A DNA stretch of 64,000 bases from Thunnus maccoyii (lineage: Eukaryota; Chordata; Actinopteri; Scombriformes; Scombridae). Made by a program: the position numbers and the translations under genes. Of the stretch, positions 45,459-59,200 are shown in pieces. The notes beneath the pieces are model-generated. The model did not search any database, was not told where the DNA came from, and saw only the letters and a list, made by a program, of their open reading frames with translations. The stretch is taken from NCBI RefSeq assembly GCF_910596095.1, contig NC_056546.1, positions 14,513,425-14,577,424 of the forward strand, written 5' to 3'. The first letter of the stretch is position 1. Each line of letters starts with the position of its first letter.

Positions 45459-48400
45459 GGATGCAATTTAAGAGACTTGGGATGCACCCATGGATGTATC
45501 ATGCAGGGCTGCCACCATTTGTGGCACCCGCAACAGAAAGTGTCATTTGGGGGAAAGCAGGGAGAGTCTTTAAGCTTATTCTCATCTCAGATTTAGACTA
45601 TACTTCACTGCTATTTTATCACAATATTCTATTGTGATATTAATTTTGAAAAGCAGAAATACATCATATGCAGAGGACAACAATCCAGTCTCTATATTAG
45701 GGCGCTATTTCCCTCTTCAAAATCAATTTATCACTAGGACCAATATGTCAGTTTACATGTGGATCTTTATAATTATTAATGAGTGAATGCTTGTAATTGC
45801 TACACAAAGCGCATCATTTCTCATCCTGCAGAAAATCCCATTTTCACTTAATTCTGCATCATAACAAAAAATAGAACTGCAGTAAAATGACATATAAAAT
45901 TTACCTATGATATAATAAAGATACTTGAATATAAATCTAGTCTTTCGTGAGCTGAGTTGCTTTGTTTTGATGTTCACCTAACATGGAGATTATGCTCAGG
46001 ATAGTAGACTATACAAATAAATAGAGTGAATGTGCCACGGGGAGATTAGAGGTTTACTCATCATAATACACCATTATCTGTCTTTTCCTTTCTTTCTTAA
46101 ACTTAATTGATTGAAATAAACTGAAAAAAATGCCCATTTATTTGTGTAGATTAGAAAGAATGTTATGAAGGAAAAATAATCTTTATATATACATATATAT
46201 TATTATTAAAATTACATATATAATTAAAAAAACTTTTTAACAAAAAAGGAATAGGTCTTAGTTACTCATTGTGTGACTATATATGAAGTAAATAAAACTC
46301 ATGGAATAATAAACTAATTATTTTTTACAGCCACTAAAACTGTTACTAGTAGATTTACTGCAGGAACTGCTTGAATGAGGAAGTGACCCAGGTAGAGTCA
46401 CCCGCTGTAATGTTGAAAGTGCTCATTCACTCACAACGCTGAAGCAGACATGAGTGTTATTCCTCACCTAATACTGGCTGGACTCATTGGTAAGTCAGCT
46501 AAGATTCTAATATGAATGCTATGCATAAATGATAGTCAAGTTTGTAATTAAAAAAATATTGTTGGTACTGATATATGTAGTGCTGTTGAGTGATAAAATT
46601 TGAGTCTTACATTTAAAGTGACAACTAGCCACTAATTTTAAATTTTTAATATTGTGTTTCAATAAAATTCATGATACTAACCTGTAACTGATATTGATAT
46701 ATACAATGCATTTGAAGGCATCACTACAAGATAAATGTCTGTTGTTGTTTTGGCAGGAATTCACTGTCAAATTATTACAGTGAGTCGAGTTTCAGTTAAG
46801 GCTGGAGGCTCCATCTCTATCCCATGTCTCTATGACCAGGACTACAGAAACCATGTGAAATACTTGTGTCAAGGATATGACTGGGTGTCGTGTCATATAG
46901 TAGTTAAAACAAACCAACGACAAAGTAGTTCAGGAAAGTTTTCAATCTCTGATGACAGAAACCAAAGAATCTTCACTGTGACTATTAATGATATAACGCA
47001 TAAGGACAATTATTTCTGGTGTGCTGTGGAGATCGTATCGAGGGCAGATGATGGACAGTATTTTCAGCTGTCAGTGACCACAGGTAAAATGCCTTAAATG
47101 TTTTAAACACATTTTAAGTCCTTTCTGTGAACAATTTGGTGGGGAAGAAAACTAAGAATGTGTCTAATTTTGAATTATCTTTTTGAAGGTATATCAAATC
47201 TGTACATGGACCAACAAGAAATTACAGCATTTGAAGGACGTAGTGTGACTATCACCTGTTACTATAAATACCCAGCAGATAGAAAGTGGTGCAGACTGGG
47301 CCGCACCTGTGTGACAAATCGGTTTGGATCAATAGATGGAACAGCAGTGACCATTGATGCCAGTGTCTCTAATGATTTCACTGTGACTATGAGTGAACTG
47401 AGGACAGAGAGCAGCGGCTGGTACTGGTGTGCCACAGGAGACTTACAGATGCCAGTGCACGTAACTGTTAATAAATTACCCTCAACTACAATGAGCCCCA
47501 GTGCAGCAAGTAAGATTCAAACCATTTTCTATTCTCATAAATTAGTGACCAGTAAGTGGACGCAACAAAAGTGACAAAAATGAAACCCTGATATATTATT
47601 AATAATAATATTATTATTAAATTTTAACTTGTACATCTGGGAGTTACAGTATTATAATCCATAATATACAGTATCATCAAAATACCGTGATACAATTCTT
47701 GCATTAACATGGCTTTTTACATGAATTTACTTTGACTTCACAGGGACACTTTCTACCACTCACCAGCATTCCTCCTTGCTCATGAGTGTTGAACCATGTA
47801 CTGCCCAGCCCACAAACACCACCATAACTGGGGCTGGTGGAGAGAGCTTGCAAGATGAACACAAGAGGTTACTACTCTTTACAACTTCAATGCATTTAAA
47901 TCTGATTTACAACCTGGGTTTGTGCAAAAACATTTGCCCCTTTATTCTTGATGAAATGTAGGCTACCTCTGCATTTACCTTCCAGGCCCACTACAATGAC
48001 GATTCTCATCATCACCCTGGTCTTACAGCTGTTAGTTGTTCTCACTGCGTTTTTTGGATGGAGGATGATAAGATGCAGTAAGTCTGTTGTAAGCTAATGC
48101 AAACTGAGGAATGAAATATCTGTTTCTGTAAAATAACTTCCTCAGAAATGTATGTGTTTGTTATAGATAAGACCAAACCTCGGACGTCTGACATCACAGC
48201 GGTAAGTATAGTCATATATTTCCCTTATTATGTTTGCTGATAAGAAATTTGGATTGGTCACACAACACATAAAGTAAATAGCATTTAAGGAACTTGACCA
48301 TGCAAGTGTAACTGTACAATATGCCTTATTTAACTACATTAACTGTTTGTTGGCTATAATTTCCTTGATTTACATCAGCATGGTAATTCTGTGAGTTCTG

Positions 48401-51400
48401 TGAACAGTTATACTATTTAAACCAGAACATTACCTGTCCGGGCCTGTGGATATTACAAACCTGTCTAATACCAGCTAAATACATCAAAATGGAAGAGCTG
48501 GAAAATCATTATATTTTAAGAGAATTTTTAGACAACATAAAATAATAATAAATGGCATTGTCCTGCAAGTTAGCTCATTCTTAGAGGCAAAAACCCAGGG
48601 CAAAAATGTCACTGGGTTTCAAATTACTGTAAGTACTAGCTGCTACCCAATGCTGTGAGTATCTGAACATCTGGAGACGACCCTGATGAGTATGTGATCT
48701 TTCCTCCTCAGGACTATGACAGCCAGACAGTAAGAGGCCACCGTTTAGACAGATTTTAGCAAGTCACTCAGACTAACTGTAAAACTTAAACAAAATCTGT
48801 GACATGTCAGATTCTGTGACATAAGAGAGTCAACAATGGAAAAAATATTGATGCATTGGAGGTGGTGGGCTCCATCACTGCTATCGAAATGTGTGACCCT
48901 AACTAAATATTATGAGGTCACCAATTGTGCTAAGAGCTATGAAAATAGGTGACCTATGTACATCCTGTGGAGTCACCATTTTAGGTAGCAATCACAATAT
49001 AATACGTGACCCTGGCAAAAACTTTTGCAGTGGCAATTAAGCCAACTTAGCATGATCAAGTCAGAAAGTCCAATTAAAACAAAAGAATCACTCACCAACA
49101 GTCGATCATAGTCCATCCGGCATAGGGCTCACAGACTGAAAGTGAATTTGTTAGTTTGTCATGTTGAGTCAGAGGAGTTGGACCAAAAGCTGTGTTAACC
49201 AGGCTTCCAAAATTGACCAAATTTTCATCCCAATCCCCCTCACACACTCGCTTTAAAGAAAGAATTTTTCAAGTCTGTCTGAAAACAAGAGTCATACTAC
49301 GTAAAGGTGTCCATATGAACATTGAAACAGGTTTTGCTTGCTTTAATCTTTTTTTTATTTAAAAGATTTTAAAATTTAATAGATCCCATCCCAATGTGCT
49401 TCCAATTTAAGTGATGGAGGACAAAGTCAAAGGATTGTTTTGTGCAAATATGTGTTTAAAAGTTTGTATGAAGCTAATTTGAAGCTTCAGCAGACTTAAC
49501 TTGAGCAAATTAGTCAAATCAAATGTAAACTTTCAAAGTTACAGTCTTTTTAGTAGCTACTGTGGACGGATAATAAGAAAAAGAGGTAATTTGGCACTAA
49601 AAAGACAGTAACTTTAAAAGATACCCATTTGATGTGAATCATTTGGTTGGCTGAAGCTTAATATTAGCCTCAGATAAACTTTTAAATACATTGTTGCATT
49701 ACATTGAAAGTGCACCATCCCCCAAGTGTTGTAGGAGTAAATAGGTGTGCAAAGAACGTTGTGAACTTCACAACTTCAGTTCACAACTTTCTAAAGGTGT
49801 GAACTTTATGTTGAATGCTCTTATGTGTGAATGCTCCTTACAAGCAAATAATTGTGCAGTTAGACAGGAGAAAGCAACTCATTGTAAGATAGCATATGAT
49901 GAGATTGATGCTACATTTCAAATTTGTCCATCACAGGTCTCACAAACTGGGAGTGATCCTGACATGCGCTATACCACTGTTGTTGTATATGTGGCCTGGA
50001 AGGTAAACCAGACAAAAAAAAAATATTTTTTTAACACAGTATAATTTGCCCACATTTTATTTGTCCGCCTTCATTTTTTCCCCTGAAATTTTATCACTTT
50101 GACCTTGTATTTTGTCCAGCAGGACCAGACACCCAAAGACAGTGTGACATACAGTACTATTAATATAAGGGATGGTGCGAAGCAAATGGTATGTGATTTA
50201 TTTTAAACTCATATAAGCCTCTCAATCATGGAAGATTTAAAATGCCTAAATTAAAACAAATCAAAGATAGAAATAAAGTGACATGCAATGTGTCAAAATT
50301 AAATGAAAAACATATGTTGAAAGGACAATTATTTAGCTTTTTCAGCCAATACTACATGCAAAGCACTGTCACTGAAGCTCCCCTGCACCTCCTCATGATA
50401 ATGCATATACACAAATGCATACATAAAAGGAAATACATCTAACAATGTGTGTTTTATTTCACTTTGTTTCTTTGGTTAAATTGTTTTAATTTAAGAATTT
50501 TAAACCTCCCACAGTTAATACTTAAACTATCTGTTAATAAGGCAAATGAATTTCTGTGTTTTTTTCTGTTGTGTTTTTTATCATTAGATCATAATTATTC
50601 AGCATTCTGTGCTTTTTTTTCTCATTAGACTGAACCAGAAGATGGAGGTGTGATCTACAGCACAGTGGGTCAACACTCAAATAGAATGAAAAAGTTCTAA
50701 TGAGAAGAAAAGCTGGGAGGACAATAATCCTGCAAGTATGGCAACATTGATGAGGTCATTCTGATGTGTCCTGCATTTTATTAGTTGTATCTCAGTTCAC
50801 TTGGATAAATCAGTCCTGCAGGCACAGGCATATTTCATGATAAAGATGTGATGTGGTGAATTTGTCTGTATGTCATGTTGAGCAAGAGAAAGAGTTGGAC
50901 CACAAGCAGTGTGGACCACAGGCCTCTAAAATTGACCAAATGAAGGAATTGACCTTGTGGCCAACTTACTCCATTGTGAAACTTCTCCAAAAATGTAAAG
51001 AAGAATTTTGAAGTGGCTTGAAGAAGTCTGTCTTAAAACAATAGTCAGTTGTCAGGAGCCATCATTCCTCCTGTTTATACTGGCTGTAAGAAGATCCTAA
51101 TGTGCTTCCAGTGTAGGTGATGGGGGACAAAATCCAAGGACCTTGTTTTGTGCAAAAATGTCTTTAAAAGTTTATATGCAGTTAATGCTAATTTGAAGCT
51201 GAATTAGTCAAATCAAATGTAATCTTCCAAAGTTACAGTTTTTTTGTGTAAAATTCCTTCTTTATGTTTCTCCAGACAGATCTGAATCATTTGCATGGCT
51301 GAAGCTTCATATTAGCCTCAGACAAACTTTTAATACATTTTTGCAGGGAAGGAGGACCATCATTTACATTGAAAGCGCATTAGAGAGAGATCTTTTAATG

Positions 51401-53274
51401 TCCGATATGAACAGGAGGAATGATTAAAAGAAGAAAAACCTGTTTGAATGTCCATTTGGGTACCCGACTATTGTTTAAAGATGGACTTAAAAAATTGATT
51501 TTCTAATGTCATCTAGTAGTTGATCCAGTAGTACAACCTCAGGCTCTGCTCGGGGTGTGGTGTAATATTAGGCACAAACAAGATATGGAAGGTTCAATCA
51601 CTTTGTGTTTTGATCATAGACTGTACTTTTTTTTTTTTTGTTTTGATTCTTATTATGCTTCATTACTGTGCAAATAAAACTGATTTTTTTAAAAACATGC
51701 ATCTCCATAGCTATTAATTTGATCTAAAGCATTTCGTTGATATTTAGTTTGTTTTTTTTGCTTGTGATTTCTTTTCATTGTTGTAAAGGACTTTGTCACT
51801 CAGATTTAAAAAATCTTCTAATAAAGTTTAACTTACAATGTACAATCATGTAGCTTGTCATTATTTGCTTCATCAACAAACTCGCTACAGCCTCTGAAAG
51901 ACAGTAATTTCACCCGCAGATGCGGGCATCCTCGGGGAAGAGGAAGAGGTTAAACCACAGTGACAGACAAGTCTTGTCTCTTGTTACAACTACTGTGCTG
52001 CTCTGCACAGCACTATCACATACCTTCCATAAAGTGTTGTCAAGTAGAGTAAAAATAGACTTTTTTAGACTCCTGTGACTTGGGTTATGTCCCCGGATCA
52101 AGTCCAGTTGGGGACTTTTATTGCATCTCTCTACTGGCTGTAAAAAAGGCATACATTCTGTTTTTCACCTAAGCCTCAACTGGAAACACTATACATATAT
52201 ATGTATATCTCACATTCTGTAAAACTCCAGACCAGGATTCAGTATTCTGTATTACAGATACATACACTCCATAACACCAAGCATCTGCAGCGCAAAGAGA
52301 ATAGTCCAGAAATATTCAAATTATGCAACAATTTGTGGATTTGATAGGAGAAAGCAAATAATTTGAACATAACTGGTCATATTCTAACATAATCAATCAA
52401 GAGTTGGTTGAGTGGTTTTAAGGTAGAAACAGCTTTTGTCAGATATGCACAATTGTGTGTCATAGGCACACATGACTGCTGTGCATGAACATACACACAC
52501 AAAGAACTTAATTCTGGAAGCTGCTTTAATGGATTAGTATTTTCTCATTTAACTTGCCAAAAACAGGACTTCTATCATACACATTTTTTCTTCTTTTAAA
52601 CAGATAGTTTACATGTTACCTGAAGAGAATGATCAGGAGAGCAGGAGACAATTTAACCAACAAAATACACTTTGGTAGCCCCTCTATGCACCTTAAGAAC
52701 AGTAGTTAACATTATCACTAAACTCTGTGGTTTCAACTGCTTATCTCTTCCACTGGCACTATCTAGATTTTATGGTGTTTTCTGAGTGTAATGCAATTAT
52801 GAGTTGGTGTATGATGGAGACAAAGTAAACATTTCAAATGAACTTCCACCATTTAAAAATATATTTTAACAATAGCTGAAACATCCAGTGAGCTATGTCT
52901 GTACACTATGTTAAACCTCAGGTTCTACAGGCCTGTCCTCTCAGAGAGTTGATTTGTCCAAGACAACTCGTGAGTTTTCTGCACTCAATAAGATGGTGCA
53001 TTTATGAGAGACCACAGCAAAGCTCATACAGTAACCTATATTTAAACCATCTCAAAACTGTCCCCAGTCTTTGATCACTGAAGCACTGAAACACTATGAA
53101 GCATCACTGTTTCACAGCATGTTATACAGTCAAAATATTCACATGTGCTGAGCAACTATTGGTATTGCATTTGTGTGGATGTATTCAATCTGAAACCATG
53201 ATGAAACAGTTTATCTGTTGGTCATTTTGTTCAGTCAAAGTCTATATTCTAAAAACTGATCACTTTTACTTTTT
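45459..53274 (+). repeat. Tandem unit 4 (7816 bp)
   Basis: Fourth unit. Its first half is closest to unit 3 in Ig1. From about 48,960 onward it is almost identical to unit 5 from about 56,750. The spacer after the gene (50,701-53,274) carries the usual 3' repeat, the poly(A) signal at 51820, the minus-strand open frame and the exon-like segment at 52604. Confidence 0.93.
46450..50700 (+). CDS. CD300/pIgR-like inhibitory receptor, copy 4, intact
   Basis: Exons: 46450-46489, 46757-47083, 47189-47509, 47744-47867, 47986-48077, 48167-48201, 48712-48729, 49937-50002, 50120-50188 and 50629-50700 (1164 nt, 387 aa). The Ig1 loop reads CQGYDWVSC, followed by KTNQR. The late segment is VEIVSRADD, identical to copy 3. 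The alanine in FWCAV is likewise shared with copy 3. The full-length stalk keeps TNTTITG. Exon 8 is the VRYTTV type (here DMRYTTV, so the position before Tyr -1 is Met, a weaker ITIM). Exons 9 and 10 give VTYSTI and VIYSTV. Exon 8 uses a CAG acceptor where copies 1-3 use TAG. It appears to be the functional sister of the broken copy 3. Confidence 0.85.
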
Positions 53275-56200
53275 GGATGCAATTTAAGAGACTTGGGATG
53301 CACCCATGGATGTATCATGCAGGGCTGCCACCATTTGTGGCACCCGCAACAGAAAGTGTCATTTGGGGGGAAAGCAGGGAGAGTCTTTAAGCTTATTCTC
53401 ATCTCAGATTTAGACTATACTTCACTGCTATTTTATCACAATATTCTATTGTGATATTAATTTTGAAAAGCAGAAATATATCATATGCAGAAGACAACAA
53501 TCCTGTCTCTATATTAGGGCGCTATTTCTCTCTTCAAAATCAATTTATCACTAGGACCAATATGTCAGTTTTGTGAAAGAAGAATACATATGGATCTTTA
53601 TAATTATTAGTGAGTGAATGCATGTAATTGCCACACAAAGCGCATCATTTCTCATCCTGCAGCAAATCCCATTTTCACTTAATTCTGCATCATAACAAAA
53701 AATAGAACTGCAGTAAAATGACATATAAAATTTACCTATGATATAATAAAGATACGTGAATATAAATCTAGTCTTTCGTGAGCTGAGTTGCTTTGTTTTG
53801 ATGTTCACCTAACATGGAGATTATGCGCAGGATAGTAGGCTATACAAATAAATAGAGTGAATGTGCCACAGGGAGATTAGAGGTTTACTCGTCATAATAC
53901 ACCATTATCTGTCTTTTCCTTTCTTTCTTCAACTTAATTGATTGAAATAAACTGAAAAAATGCCCATTTATTTGTGTAGATTAGAAAGAAAGTTTTGAAG
54001 GAAAAATAATCTGTATATATACATATATATTATTATTAAAATTACATATATAATTTAAAAAACTTTTTAACAAAAAATGAATAGGTCTTAGTTACTCATT
54101 GTGTGACTATAAATGAAGTACATAAAACTCATGGAATAATAAACTAATTTTTTTTACAGCCACTAAAACTGTTACTAGTAGATTTACTGCAGGAACTGCT
54201 TGAATGAGGAAGTAACCCAGGTAGAGTCACCCGCTGTAATGTTGAAAGTGCTCATTCACTCACAACACTGAAGCAGACATGAGTTTTATTCCTCACCTAA
54301 TACTGGCTGGACTCATTGGTAAGTCAGCTAAGATTCTAATATGAATGCTATGCATAAATGATAGTCAAGTTTGTAATTAAAACAATATTGTTGGTACTGA
54401 TATATGTATTGCTGTTGAGTGATAAAATTTGAGTCTTACATTTAAAGTGACAACTAGCCACTAATTTTAAATTTTTAATATTGTGTTTTAATAAAATTCA
54501 TGATACTAACCTGTAACTGATATTCATACATACAATGCATTTGAAGGCATCACTACAAGATAAATGTCTGTTGTTGTTTTGGCAGGAATTCACTGTAAAA
54601 TTATTACAGTGAGTCGAGTTTCAGTTAAGGCTGGAGGCTCCATCTCTATCCCATGTCTCTATGACCAGTACTACAGAAACCATGTGAAACACTTGTGTCA
54701 AGGATATAAATGGCAGTCGTGTCATATAGTAGTTGACACAAACCAACGAAAAAGTAGTTCAGGAAAGTTTTCAATCTCTGATGATACAAACCAAAGAATC
54801 TTCACTGTGACTATTAATGAAATAACGCATAAGGACACTGATTTCTGGTGTGTTGTGGAGAAATGGGGGGAAGATGTCGGACAGTATTTTCAGCTGTCAG
54901 TGACCACAGGTAAAATGCCTTAAATGTTTTAAACACATTTTAAATCCTTTCTGTGAACAATTTGGTGGGGAAGAAAACTAAGAATGTGTCTAATTTTGAA
55001 TTATCTTTTTGAAGGTATGTCAAATCTGTACGTGGACCAACAAGAAATTACAGCATCTGAAGGAGGTAGTGTGACTATCAACTGTCACTATAAATACTCA
55101 GCAGAAAGAAAGTGGTGCAGACTGGGCCGCACCTGTGTGACAAATCAGTCTGGATCAATAGATGGAACAGCAGTGACCATCGACGCCAGTGTCTCTAATG
55201 ATTTCACTGTGACCATGAGTAAACTGAGGACAGAGAGCAGCGGCTGGTACTGGTGTGCTGCAGGAGACTTACAGATGCCATTGCACGTAACTGTTAATGA
55301 ATTACCCACAGCAAGTAAGATTCAAACCATTTTCTATTCTCATAAATTAGTGACCAGTAAGTGGACGCAACAAAAGTGACAAAAATGAAACCCTGATATA
55401 TCATTAATAATAATATTATTATTAAAATTTAACTTGTACATCTGGGAGTTACAGTATTATAATCCATAATATACAGTATCATCAAAATACGGTGATACAA
55501 TTCTTGCATTAACATGGCTTTTTACATGAATTTACTTTGACTTCACAGGGACACTTTCTACCACTCACCAGCATTCCTCCTTGCTCATGAGTGTTGAACC
55601 ATGTACTGCCCAGCCCACAAACACCACCATAACCGGGGCTGGTGGAGAGAGCTTGCAAGATGAACACAAGAGGTTACTACTCTTTACAACTTCAATGTAT
55701 TTAAATCTGATTTACAACCTGGATTTGTACAAAAACATTTGCCCCTTTATTCTTGATGAAATGTAGGCTACCTTCCAGACCCACTACAATGACGATTCTC
55801 ATCACCATCCTGGTCTTACAGCTGTTAGTTGTTCTCACTGTGTTTTTTGGATGGAGGATGATAAGATGCAGTAAGTCTGTTGCAAGCTAATGCAAACTGA
55901 GGAATGAAATATCTGTTTCTGTAAAATAACTTCCTCAGAAATGTATGTGTTTGTTATAGATAAGACCAAACCTCGGACGTCTGACATCACAGCGGTAAGT
56001 ATAGTCATGTATTTCCCTTATTATGTTTGCTGATAAGAAATTTGGATTGGTCACACAACACAGAAAGTAAACAGCATTTAAGGAACTTGACCATGCAAGT
56101 GTAACTGTACAATATACCTTATTTAACTACATTAACTGTTTGTTGGCTATAATTTCCTTGATTTACATCAGCATGGTAATTCTGTGAGTTCTGTAAACAG

Positions 56201-59200
56201 TTGTACTATTTAAACCAGAACATTACCTGTCCGGGCCTGTGGATATTACAAACCTGTCTAATACCAGCTAAATACATCAAAATGGAGGAGCTGGAAAATC
56301 ATGATATTTTAAGGGAATTTTTAGACGACATAAAATAATAATAAATGGCGTTGTCCTGCAAGTTAGCTCATTCTTAGAGGCGAAAACCCAGGGCAAAAAT
56401 GTCACTGGGTTTCAAATTACTGTAAGTACTAGCTGCTACCCAATGCTGTGAGTATCTGAACATCTGGAGACGACCCTGATGAGTATGTGATCTTTCCTCC
56501 TCAGGATTATGACAGCCAGACAGTAAGAGGCCACCGTTTAGACAGATTTTAGCAAGTCACTCAGACTAACTGTAAAACTTAAACAAAATCTGTGACATGT
56601 CAGATTCTGTGACATTAGAGGGTCAGCAATGGAAAAAATATTGATGCACTGGAGGTGGCAGGCTCCATCACTGCTATCGAAATGTGTGACCCTAACTAAA
56701 TATTATGAGATCACCAATTGTGCTAACAGCTATGAAAATATGTGACCTATGTACATCCTGTGGAGTCACCATTTTAGGTAGCAATCACAATATAATACGT
56801 GACCCTGGCAAAAACTTTTGCAGTGGCAATTAAGCCAACTTAGCATGATCAAGTCAGAAAGTCCAATTAAAACAAAAGAATCACTCACCAACAGTCGATC
56901 ATAGTCCATCCGGCATAGGGCTCACAGACTGAAAGTGAATTTGTTAGTTTGTCATGTTGAGTCAGAGGAGTTGGACCAAAAGCTGTGTTAACCAGGCTTC
57001 CAAAATTGACCAAATTTTCATCCCAATCCCCCTCACACACTCGCTTTAAAGAAAGAATTTTTCAAGTCTGTCTGAAAACAAGAGTCATACTACGTAAAGG
57101 TGTCCATATGAACATTGAAACAGGTTTTGCTTGCTTTAATCTTTTTTTTATTTAAAAGATTTTAAAATTTAATAGATCCCATCCCAATGTGCTTCCAATT
57201 TAAGTGATGGAGGACAAAGTCAAAGGATTGTTTTGTGCAAATATGTGTTTAAAAGTTTGTATGAAGCTAATTTGAAGCTTCAGCAGACTTAACTTGAGCA
57301 AATTAGTCAAATCAAATGTAAACTTTCAAAGTTACAGTCTTTTTAGTAGCTACTGTGGACGGATAATAAGAAAAAGAGGTAATTTGGCACTAAAAAGACA
57401 GTAACTTTAAAAGATACCCATTTGATGTGAATCATTTGGTTGGCTGAAGCTTAATATTAGCCTCAGATAAACTTTTAAATACATTGTTGCATTACATTGA
57501 AAGTGCACCATCCCCCAAGTGTTGTAGGAGTAAATAGGTGTGCAAAGAACGTTGTGAACTTCACAACTTCAGTTCACAACTTTCTAAAGGTGTGAACTTT
57601 ATGTTGAATGCTCTTATGTGTGAATGCTCCTTACAAGCAAATAATTGTGCAGTTAGACAGGAGAAAGCAACTCATTGTAAGATAGCATATGATGAGATTG
57701 ATGCTACATTTCAAATTTGTCCATCACAGGTCTCACAAACTGGGAGTGATCCTGACATGCGCTATACCACTGTTGTTGTATATGTGGCCTGGAAGGTAAA
57801 CCAGACAAAAAAAAAATATTTTTTTAACACAGTATAATTTGCCCACATTTTATTTGTCCGCCTTCATTTTTTCCCCTGAAATTTTATCACTTTGACCTTG
57901 TATTTTGTCCAGCAGGACCAGACACCCAAAGACAGTGTGAAATACAGTACTATTAATATAAGGGATGGTGCGAAGCAAATGGTATGTGATTTATTTTAAA
58001 CTCATATAAGCCTCTCAATCATGGAAGATTTAAAATGCCTAAATTAAAACAAATCAAAGATAGAAATAAAGTGACATGCAATGTGTCAAAATTAAATGAA
58101 AAACATATGTTGAAAGGACAATTATTTAGCTTTTTCAGCCAATACTACATGCAAAGCACTGTCACTGAAGCTCCCCTGCACCTCCTCATGATAATGCATA
58201 TACACAAATGCATACATAAAAGGAAATACATCTAACAATGTGTGTTTTATTTCACTTTGTTTCTTTGGTTAAATTGTTTTAATTTAAGAATTTTAAACCT
58301 CCCACAGTTAATACTTAAACTATCTGTTAATAAGGCAAATGAATTTCTGTGTTTTTTTCTGTTGTGTTTTTTATCATTAGATCATAATTATTCAGCATTC
58401 TGTGCTTTTTTTTCTCATTAGACTGAACCAGAAGATGGAGGTGTGATCTACAGCACAGTGGGTCAACACTCAAATAGAATGAAAAAGTTCTAATGAGAAG
58501 AAAAGCTGGGAGGACAATAATCCTGCAAGTATGGCAACATTGATGAGGTCATTCTGATGTGTCCTGCATTTTATTAGTTGTATCTCAGTTCACTTGGATA
58601 AATCAGTCCTGCAGGCACAGGCATATTTCATGATAAAGATGTGATGTGGTGAATTTGTCTGTATGTCATGTTGAGCAAGAGAAAGAGTTGGACCACAAGC
58701 AGTGTGGACCACAGGCCTCTAAAATTGACCAAATGAAGGAATTGACCTTGTGGCCAACTTACTCCATTGTGAAACTTCTCCAAAAATGTAAAGAAGAATT
58801 TTGAAGTGGCTTGAAGAAGTCTGTCTTAAAACAATAGTCAGTTGTCAGGAGCCATCATTCCTCCTGTTTATACTGGCTGTAAGAAGATCCTAATGTGCTT
58901 CCAGTGTAGGTGATGGGGGACAAAATCCAAGGACCTTGTTTTGTGCAAAAATGTCTTTAAAAGTTTATATGCAGTTAATGCTAATTTGAAGCTGAATTAG
59001 TCAAATCAAATGTAATCTTCCAAAGTTACAGTTTTTTTGTGTAAAATTCCTTCTTTATGTTTCTCCAGACAGATCTGAATCATTTGCATGGCTGAAGCTT
59101 CATATTAGCCTCAGACAAACTTTTAATACATTTTTGCAGGGAAGGAGGACCATCATTTACATTGAAAGCGCATTAGAGAGAGATCTTTTAATGTCCGATA

